NCBI RefSeq assembly: GCF_003086295.3
Contig: NC_092045.1
Span: 22,294,890 to 22,358,889 of the forward strand
DNA length: 64,000 nt
Direction of reading: 5' to 3'
From: Arachis hypogaea
Lineage: Eukaryota > Streptophyta > Magnoliopsida > Fabales > Fabaceae
A model generated the notes under the pieces. It was not told the origin of the DNA, ran no database searches, and saw only the letters and a list, made by a program, of their open reading frames with translations. The first letter of the stretch is position 1. Each line of letters begins with the position of its first letter. Below, piece after piece: positions 56,209 through 64,000 of this stretch. Position numbers and translations under genes: made by a program.

Positions 56209-57210
56209 ATGGCTGCGAATAGGCGAGGACGCCCTTGACTGGGAGGAACAAGTGAGAGAACTTTCCCTGATGCAGCAGCTATTCTTAAATCCATAAATGC
56301 TATGGCCAATGCTCTACGTGAATCAGTAGCTGCTACCAATCGAGTAGCTGAATGTCTTTATCACCACAATGGAGCTGAAAATAACCATGAACTTAGACAT
56401 GAAAATGGAAATGGCGATGAAGGTGAAGGTGGATTACGCAACGATAATCGGCCAATGACCTTAGCTTCTTTCTTGAAGATAAATCACCACAATTTCATGA
56501 AAACACTAGTGCTACGCAAGCTGATGACTGGTTTAAAGAAATAAGACGATCAATGCGAGCACAACAAGTCCCTGAAGAACAGCGAGTGGAATTTGCTGCT
56601 TACATGCTGAGGAATGACACACAACATTGGTGGCAGAAAGTACTCCAACTACTAGGAAATGAGGCTATTGACATTACCTGGGAGAAATTTTCAGCTGAAT
56701 TTTATAAGAAGTATTTCCCTCAGTGTTTTTGTACCGCTAAGGAATTGGAGTTGCTTCAGTTAAAATAGGGAAACATGATAGTCACCAAATATACTCGCAA
56801 GTTTGAAGAGTTATACCGGTTCTCAAATGTTTGTCAAGGAGCACCAGCTGCATTCGAGAAATGGAAGTGCATCAAGTTCAAAGGAGGACTTAGGGAAGAA
56901 CTGTTAGCTCATGTGGACCCGATGAAAATCCAGAATTTTGTGAAATTAGTTAACAAGAGCCAACTGATAGAGGAATGCATTGTATCCTTTCATCAAGGGA
57001 CTTCCATTGTAACCTCATCCCTCAAGGAAGAAACTTTAAAGTAACTCGCTAGCCAGATCTGGGTAAACAACCGCAATCGACCCAACTAAAACTTATGCGC
57101 TGTGTATGGAAAGATCCATGGAGGCAAACCCTGTCTGTTGAAATCTGGAGTTTGCTATAACTATGGTAAGCCCAGACACATAGCCAAGGAATGTACGCTA
57201 CAAAGTGCCG
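56209..57210 (+). pseudogene. gag of Tekay/Del-type element
   Basis: Start ATGGCTGCGAATAGG. A TGA at 56236 (CGA expected) follows almost at once, and the frame shifts between 56302-56544 and 56553 onward. A TAG at 56766-56768 and a TAA near 57042 break it again. Readable gag blocks: RPMTLASFLKI, DDQ/SMRAQQVPEEQRVEFAAYML, HWWQKV, WEKFSAEFYKKYFP, YTRKFEELYRFS and FKGGLREELLAHV. A zinc knuckle at 57153-57194 reads CYNYGKPRHIAKEC and has lost its second Cys. Non-functional. Confidence 0.88.
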
Positions 57211-57327
57211 AACTTGTTTTTCCTGGATAGCAACAGCCAAGAAGGTATTTGTCGTAGATGCAGGAAAAACTACCAAAACTGACCTCTTCCCTCGAGGTAA
57301 CAAAATTTTGAGGGCAAAAATTTTTTT

Positions 57328-57339
57328 AGAGGGGTAGAA
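57328..57339 (+). other. Polypurine tract of Tekay/Del-type element
   Basis: AGAGGGGTAGAA directly before TGTAACC of the 3' LTR. Confidence 0.8.
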
Positions 57340-59582
57340 TGTAACCACCCTACCCCATGAGGCTTGAGATTTCTCATTCCTCATAACGTTCGCCGACATG
57401 TATAGGTTTAAATATATATGTGGCATAGGCAGTAAGTTAAAATTATAATCCGTGGTGTTAAAACTTTTTAGCTTTTCCAAATGATAATTTTTGAGTAATT
57501 AATTAATTACTGTTATAATCAAATTTCCTTTATTTTATCAATTTATTAAATTCACTGAATAATAAATTAGCAGAGGAACAATACTAGATGTATCATCAAT
57601 CAACAATTGGTACATGATCACAATTTCTTTTCTTAACCCAAAATACTCTTGCCATAGGATAAATCAAACTAATGCTTTAGTCATTCTTATGAAAAACCCT
57701 AAGATCAACTAAACCATTAGTTCACCTAAGCAATTATAATTTTACCATAGTTAGAAGCAACAATGTCACTCCTCTCTTTTCCATTATTGCCACGGACAGC
57801 ACCTCTCCCACTTCTCAAACCATGATCTCATCTCATGGTTAACTAACCTAGTGGATGCTTAGTCATTAAACTCAAGTACATGTGTTCCCTTATTCACCAA
57901 CATCAGCCATGAAACACACATGCAAGCTTACACCCGTTCTTCACTACATTATCCTCACTCCACTTATAGATTTGCTCACACACAATCTGCAAATAGGAAG
58001 AGAGAAAGAGTGAAGACCAAAGTGACCCAGCAAACACGGTTGGCTTGCCATCTTCCTCTTCCCTTTAATTTCGATAGGAGCTTGAAGAATGTAGCCCTCC
58101 TCTTCTTCCATCAACCCTTGTAGCATTGAAATTCTTTACTGGATAAGCTAGCCTTGGCTCTCCCTCTCTTTTATCCAATTTAGTTTCACCATTATTGAAC
58201 AATTCAACCTTGCTTTTTCTTTTAGTTTGTGAAGCTCAAGGGAATTTCCTTTAGTCTCTCTATTCCACTGAGCCATTCGGTTAGAGAAGGTGAGAGTTCC
58301 ATCTCCTCTTTTCTGGTGGTCAGGGTCGGCCCCAAGGCCCTAATGGTAATGATGAATGAAATTAAATTATGATGCATTAGGTGTTGTAGCTGAAAAAGTG
58401 AGCTTAGGAGCAAAGCGTATCAATTTTTGACATCACCAAGTAAGGGTTAGGATAATTAGATTGTTAATTTCGTGGCTATGCATGTGATGAGAATTAATGA
58501 AGTATTATATGCTTGACTGATGATAAATATGGTTCTAGTATGTGTTTTAATGATGGATAGGCTATATGAATTTATATGTTTGGTATAATGCTGAAAGGTG
58601 AAAGCTTGACTTTGTTTAGGTACTTGAAATTGTGAAAATTATCGAGTTTGGGTTTTTAGGTTGTGTTGGCTGTAAAGTAACCCTAGAAAACTTAAGGAAA
58701 GTCGAAAATGTGATTTTGGAAGGGATATAAATTCAAATGTGAGTTATGGTATGTAAGGTTGTTGAAAAGATCCAAGGCAGAATTTTCTGCATAATTGACA
58801 GTAGAATAAACCAGTTTTTGGGAGCATACTAGGTTCTATTTTTGAATGAAATATTTTTTTATGAAACTTTAATGTGTTATGAGTGTCTCATAAAAAATTC
58901 AGAATTTATTGATGAGTGGTTTGGAAGAAACGAATTTTTAAAGATTGATGGATTCTGCAGAAAATTCTATTTCTCTACTGTAGAAACAAAAACTTCCAAC
59001 CCACTTAATTTAAAATTCTGAAGAGTTTTTGAGCTGAAATCAACGGCCGTTTCAAGCCTTATGTGTCCAAAATCTTTAGTTTAAATTTCATGTCAAAATT
59101 TATTTTAACCAATTAGATATGTAGCAAAAAGTGTGAGTTGCTCGCTGGATTTTGAAAAACGATTTTTAAAAGGCAGGGCTGTATTTCTAACCTCATAACT
59201 TTTTCATGTCGTATGATAATGATCTGAAATTTGATTCTTTGGAAAAATAGAAGAGTCTTGCTTAAGTTCATTATTTTTGAAAAGCATTGGATGAAAATTG
59301 GATTTTTAGGGCATTTTACAAATTTACTACCCTACTATTTTTCTGCACTTTAAAAAAAATTCGTGACAACATCTTTTTAAAAGAGATAGTACAAGTTTAA
59401 AATAGGTCCAAAATACCTTAATACCAAGTTTTAGATTTTAAAACAGTAGTATTAATACAACCAATAAATGTTTAAGGATAATTGGTGATGCGGAGGTATG
59501 TATAATTAGGCGGTGATGCGGAGGTACTTTCATAATATTAGTGATGTGGAGGTAATAAAGGAAGAAGAAAATAGAATGTCAT
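57340..59582 (+). repeat. 3' LTR of Tekay/Del-type element, truncated
   Basis: Colinear with 52658-54900; interrupted at 59583 by an Athila-like LTR. The remaining ~1.1 kb is expected beyond that element, outside the window. Confidence 0.88.
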
Positions 59583-60197
59583 TGATGATCGGATAATTTA
59601 TACGCTTTTTGGCATTGTTTTTAGGTAGTTTTTAGTAGGATCTAGCTACTTTTAGTATATTTTTATTAGTTTTTAAGAAAAATTTACATTTCTGGACTTT
59701 ACTATGAGTTTGTGTGTTTTTCTGTGATTTCAGGTATTTTTTTGCTGGAATTGAGCGACCTGAGCAAAATTCTGATTCAGAGGCTGAAAAAGGACTGCTG
59801 ATGCTGTTGGATTCTAACCCTCCTTCACTCGAAATAGATATTTTGAAACTACAGAAACCCAAATGGCGTGCTCTCAATTGCACTGGAAAGTAGACATCCT
59901 GGGCTTTCCAGCAATATATAATAGAAACAGGATAGAAGCTGCAGTTAAACGCCCAAACTGGCATAAAAACTGGTGTTTAACTCCAAGAAAAGTCTCTACG
60001 CATGAAAACTTCAATGCTCAGCCCAAGCAGACACCAAGTGGACCTGGAAGTGGATTTCTGCATCATTTACTTATTTCTGTAACCCTAGTAACTAGTTTAG
60101 TATAAATAGAACTTTTTACTATTGTACCCACATCTGGGGAACATCTTTGGACCTTTTGATCATCTTTTGATCTTTTGATCACTTTGGGGAGGCTGGC
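59583..60197 (+). repeat. 5' LTR, first part
   Basis: Family LTR up to GAGGCTGGC; contains TATAAATA near 60100 and two degraded palindrome units (59945-59985). Confidence 0.85.
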
Positions 60198-61698
60198 TGA
60201 TGAGCGGATAATTTATACGTTTTTTGGCACTATTTTTAGTATGTTTTTAGTATGTTTTTATTAGTTTTTATTTAAAATTCACTTTTCTGGGCTTTACTAT
60301 GAGTTTGTGTGTTTTTCTATGATTTCAGGTAATTTCTAGCTGAAATTGAGGGACCTGAGCAAAAATCTGATTCAGAGGCGGAAAAAGGACTGCAGATGCT
60401 GTTGGATTCTGACCTCCCTGCATTCAAAGTGAATTTTCTGGAGCTACAGAAGCCCAATTGGCGCGCTATCAATTGCGTTTGAAAGTAGACATCCTGGGCT
60501 TTCCAGCAATGTTAAATAGTCCATACTTTGCTCGAGATTTGATGGCCCAAACCGGCGTTGCAAATCAGCTTCAGAATTCCCGGCGTTTAACGCCGGAACT
60601 GGCACAAAAATTGGAGTTAAACGCCCAAACTGGCACAAAGCTGATGTTTAACTCCAGGAAAAGTCTCTACACATGAAAGCTTCAATGCTCAGCCCAAGCA
60701 CCCACCAAGTGGACCCCGGAAGTGGATTTTTATGTCATTTACTCATTTCTGTATACCCTAGGTTACTAGTTCACTATTAATAGGACCTTTTGACATTGTA
60801 TCTTTACCTCATGACACATTATACGTTTCTTACTGTATCTTCTACGGCATGAGTCTCTAAACCCCATGGTTGGGGGTGAGGTGCTCTGCTGTGTCTTGAT
60901 GGATTAATGCAATTACTACTGTTTTTCATTCAATCACGCTTGCTTCTATTCTAAGATATCACTTGTTCCTCAACTTGATGAATGTGATGATCCGTGACAC
61001 TCATCATCATTCTCACCTATGAACGTGTGCCTGACAACCACCTCCGTTCTACTTTAGATTGAGTGAATATCTCTTGGATTCCTTAATCAGAATCTTCGTA
61101 GTATAAGCTAGAATTGATGGTGGCATTCAAGAGAATCCGAAAGGTCTAAACCTTGTCTGTGGTATTCTGAGTAGGATTCAAGGATTGAATGACTGTGACA
61201 AGCTTCAAAGTCCTGAGGGCTGGGCATTAGTGACAGACGCAAAAGAATTACTGGATTCTATTCTAACCTAATTGAGAACCGACAGATGATTAGCCGTGCT
61301 GTGATAGAGCGCGTTGAACATTTTCACTGAGAGGATGGGAGGTAGCCATTAACAACAGTGAAACCCTACATACAGCTTGCCATGGAAGGAGTCTTGCATG
61401 CATGAAGAAGAAGACAGTAGAAAAGCAGAGATTCGGAAGATAGAGCATCTCCAAAACCTCAACCTGTTCTCCATTACTGCAAAACAAGTATTTATTTCAT
61501 GTTCTTCTACTTTTTACAATCAACCCTGAGAATTATTGATATCCTGACTAAGAGTTACAAGATAACCATAGCTTGCTTCAAGCCAACAATCTACGTGGGA
61601 TCGACCCTTACTCACGTAAGGTATTACTTGGACGACCCAGTGCACTTGCTGGTTAGTTGTGCGGAATTGCAAAAGTGTGATTGCAATTTCGTGCACCA
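60198..61698 (+). mobile_element. Solo LTR of the Athila-like family
   Basis: 1,501 bp, TGATGAGCGG to GTGCACCA, bracketed by CTGGC (60193-60197 and 61699-61703). It is inserted into a relative's LTR. No internal sequence, so it is the product of LTR-LTR recombination. Confidence 0.92.
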
Positions 61699-61703
61699 CT
61701 GGC

Positions 61704-62340
61704 CATTCGGCCATGCCTGGACCTTCATCACTTATGTATTTTCAATGGTGGAATTTCTACACACTATAGATTAAGGTGTGGAGCTCTGCTGTTCCTCGAG
61801 TATTAATGCAAAGTACTATTGTTCTTCTATTCAATTCAAGATTATTCTTATTCTAAGATTGTTCTTCTATTCCTTTATTTGAGTTTAGTTTCATATTTTA
61901 AGTTTGGTGTCAATTGCATGTTTTTGTCTTCTTTTAATTTTTCGAATTTGCATGTTCTTAGTCCTTTCTTGATCTTTAAAAGTTCTAAGTTTGGTGTCTT
62001 CTTTGTGTTTTCCTTTAAAATTTTCGAAAATTTGTGTTTGATTTTCTAAAAATTTTAAGTTTGGTGTCATCTTATTGTTTTTCTCTCTCCTCATTTCAAA
62101 AATCAAATATTTTTCAAAATAATTTTCAATCATATCTTCTTAATTGCTAATTCCAAAGTCTTTTTAATTAATTAATTGATTTAGTTTTTAATTTTCTTTG
62201 ATTTTATTTTCTTTTAGTTTTCAAAATTTTATTCTATTTTCTTTCCCATTTATTTTATTATTTTCGGTCATCTTTAATTAAAAAGAAAAAAAGTATTTTA
62301 TACTTTACTTATGAATCTATATCATTTCCCGTTCTTCATC
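61704..62340 (+). other. LTR remainder and 5' leader
   Basis: LTR sequence CATTCGGCCATGCCTGG continues to about 61860, then leader with three AAGTTTGGTGTC motifs and T-rich low complexity. A deletion here removed the LTR 3' end and the primer binding site. Confidence 0.7.
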
Positions 62341-64000
62341 ATGGACCTAAGTGGAATTGAGCAGTCCAGAAGGACTCTGGGGTCATATGCTAACCCCATT
62401 ACAACTGCATATGGGAGTAGCATCTGTATACCTCCCATTAAAGCAAGCAGCTTTGAGCTAAATCCTCAACTCATTATCATGGTGCAGCAAAATTGCCAGT
62501 ATTCCGGTCTTCCACAGGAAGAATCTACTGAGTTTCTGGTACAGTTCTTATAAATTACTGACACAGTACATGATAAAGAGGTGGATCAGGATGTCTACAG
62601 ATTATTACTGTTTCCATTTGCTGTAAAAGATCAAGCTAAGAGGTGGTTGAATAACCAACCCACGGCAAGCATAAAAACATGGAGACAGTTATCAGACAAA
62701 TTCCTGAATCAATTTTACCCTCCAAAAAGGATGACATAGCTAAGGATGGACATCCAAGGCTTTAAACAAAAGGATAATGAATCTCTTTATAATGCCTGGG
62801 AGAGGTACAGAGGTATGCTAAGAAAATGCCCCTCCGAAATGTTTTCAGAGTGGGTACAGCTAGACATCTTCTACTATGGGCTTACAAAAAAAGCTCAAAT
62901 GTCTCTAGACCACTCAGCTGGTGGATCTATGCATATGAGGAAGATGATTGAAGAAGTTCAAGAGCTCATAGACACTGTTGCTAGAAATCAACATCTATAC
63001 GCAAGCAGTGAGTCCTCTACAAAAGATGAAGCTATGGCAGTAACTAATGATCCTAATCCTCAGGAATAGATTGTTGAGCTTAATCAGCAATTACTCCTGA
63101 TAACAAAACAGTTAGCAGAATTTAAAGAGATGCTCCAAGAAACTAAAATTGCTAACAAGAATATAGAATCACAGTTGGATCAGACAAAACAGCAGCTATC
63201 TAAACAGATAACAGAAGAATGCCAAGCTGTTAAATTAAGGAGTGGGAAGACATTGAATGTATCAACTCAAAGCAGCAGAAAGCTAAGAAAGGAACAACTG
63301 ACAGAGGATGACCAACCAACTACCCAAAATCCCTCTGAGGACAGTAAGAGCCCAGAGAGGAATGATTCTGGCATTCAAACGCCAGAAAAGGGTAAGAAAG
63401 TGGCGTTAAACGCCCAATGGGTAGCCAATTCTGGCGTTCAAACGCCAGAAAAGGGTTGCAATCTGGCGTTAAACGCCCAAAAAGCACCCAATCCTGGCGT
63501 TCAAACGCCACAAAGGGGTCAGTCACTTGCAAGTGCTGATAACAACCCCCTTAAGCAGGCTTCTCCAACCACTTCTGTAGGAAATAAACCTGCAGCAACT
63601 AAGGTTGAAGAGTATAAAGCCAAGATGCCTTATCCTCAGAAACTCCGACAAGCGGAACAGGATAAGCAATTTGCCCGCTTTGCAGACTATCTCAGGATTC
63701 TTGAAATAAAGATTTCGTTTGCAGAGGCACTTGAGCAAATACCCTCTTATGCTAAGTTCATGAAAGAGATCTTAAGTCATAAGAAGGATTGGAGCGAAAC
63801 TGAAAAGGTGTTTCTCACTGAAGAATGCAGTGCAGTCATTCTAAAAAGCTTACCAGAAAAGCTTCAAGATCCAGGAAGCTTTATGATACCATGCACATTA
63901 GAAGGTGCTTGTACTAAGACAACCCTATGTGACCTTGGAGCAAGTATCAACCTGATACCTGCATCCACTATCAGAAAGGTTGGGTTGACTGAAGAAGTCA
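62341..64000 (+). pseudogene. gag-protease of autonomous-type Athila element, three stops, 3' partial
   Basis: MDLSGIEQ start (an in-frame ATG also lies at 62311). gag core: ICIPPIKASSFELNPQL, LLFPFAVKDQA, FYPPKRMT, ESLYNAWERYRGML and KCPSEMFSEW. Three in-frame stops, TAA at 62551-62553, TAG near 62738 and TAG at 63067-63069, stand where Gln codons are expected. From 63070 the frame is open to the window edge: coiled-coil Gln/Lys-rich region, VKLRSGKTL, the palindrome array translated as repeated QTPEKG and VALNAQ, then FAEALEQIPSYAKFMKEIL, EECSAVILKSLPEKL, and protease CDLGASINLIP. The order gag, linker, FAEALEQ block, protease is that of autonomous Athila Gag-Pol. Confidence 0.88.
63371..63511 (+). 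repeat. In-frame GGCGTT-N-AACGCC palindrome array inside coding sequence
   Basis: Five units (GGCATTCAAACGCC, GGCGTTAAACGCC, GGCGTTCAAACGCC, GGCGTTAAACGCC, GGCGTTCAAACGCC) about 30 bp apart. They are all read without stops in the gag-protease frame, alternating between SG(I/V)QTPEKG and (V/L)ALNAQ peptides. Confidence 0.9.

Larger units (their letters stand above)
52658..59582 (+). mobile_element. Tekay/Del-type gypsy element lacking pol, 3' truncated
   Basis: 5' LTR 52658-55999, tRNA-Met-type primer site, gag relic, polypurine tract, and 3' LTR from 57340 cut at 59582 by the next element. The internal region is only 1.34 kb. The sequence passes from a broken zinc knuckle (57153-57194) to the polypurine tract in about 130 bp, so protease, reverse transcriptase and integrase are deleted. 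The LTRs differ at roughly 9% of positions in the first ~135 bp by eye, so it is much older than the Athila-like insertions. Confidence 0.88.
59583..64000 (+). mobile_element. Athila-like element with autonomous-type gag-protease, 5' part
   Basis: Starts TGATGATCGGATAATTT. Its 5' LTR runs 59583-60197, is interrupted by a solo LTR (60198-61698), resumes at 61704 and fades near 61860. The LTR end and the primer site are deleted, and the leader (AAGTTTGGTGT at 61900, ~61984 and ~62056) follows directly. gag then starts at 62341 and the protease runs off the window. Without a primer site it cannot reverse transcribe by itself. Confidence 0.85.

Overview
This window is plant nuclear DNA and almost all of it is transposable elements, stacked by nested insertion. 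The organism is most likely a legume of the peanut genus Arachis. The basis is recognition from memory: abundant Athila-lineage Ty3/gypsy elements whose LTRs start TGATGAGCGGATAATTT and carry arrays of the palindrome GGCGTT-N-AACGCC, plus a legume-type SINE. No database search was run. No intact host gene was found. The only host-gene relics are an intron-containing ribosomal protein eS6 (RPS6) pseudogene and a short uS4 (RPS9) fragment.

Layout. 1-4668: 3' part of a plus-strand Athila-like element, ending inside a Ty1/copia pol gene. 4669-5454 and 15143-16089: that copia pol, RNase H and 3' LTR, split by a complete minus-strand Athila-like element at 5455-15142 (target duplication GCAAG, two 1,779-bp LTRs, tRNA-Asp primer site). 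16090-19716: a microsatellite, a long-TIR DNA element and a hAT-like element. 20018-20194: a SINE with a 13-bp target duplication. 20414-21132: the eS6 pseudogene. 21147-48798: a probable solo LTR, split at 21470-47837 by a three-LTR tandem Athila-like array (LTR-internal-LTR-internal-LTR, target duplication AGCAA). The second internal region of that array is itself split by an 8.06-kb non-autonomous LTR element at 35196-43251. 49846-49995: uS4 fragment. 51310-52320: another long-TIR element. 52658-59582: an old Tekay/Del-type gypsy element with 3.3-kb LTRs and no pol. 59583-64000: an Athila-like element with gag and the start of the protease, whose LTR carries a solo LTR.

How the parts work together. 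The Athila-like copies at 1-4668, 5455-15142 and 21470-47837 look non-autonomous. They keep LTRs and an ORF2 of unknown function; where the upstream part is visible they also keep a tRNA-Asp primer site and a gag-protease ORF. No reverse transcriptase, RNase H or integrase is visible, so pol would have to come from elsewhere. The element at 59583-64000 has a gag and protease more like an autonomous Athila and may represent the partner type.

Most unusual signals: (1) GGCGTT-N-AACGCC palindrome arrays in LTRs, leaders and spacers, and once read in frame inside gag-pro; (2) a hairpin followed by AAGTTTGGTGT, present twice per element with covarying stem bases; (3) a second covarying hairpin just downstream of the ORF in two different families; (4) a tRNA-Cys-like 5' half captured inside ORF2. 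Divergence statements are by-eye counts.
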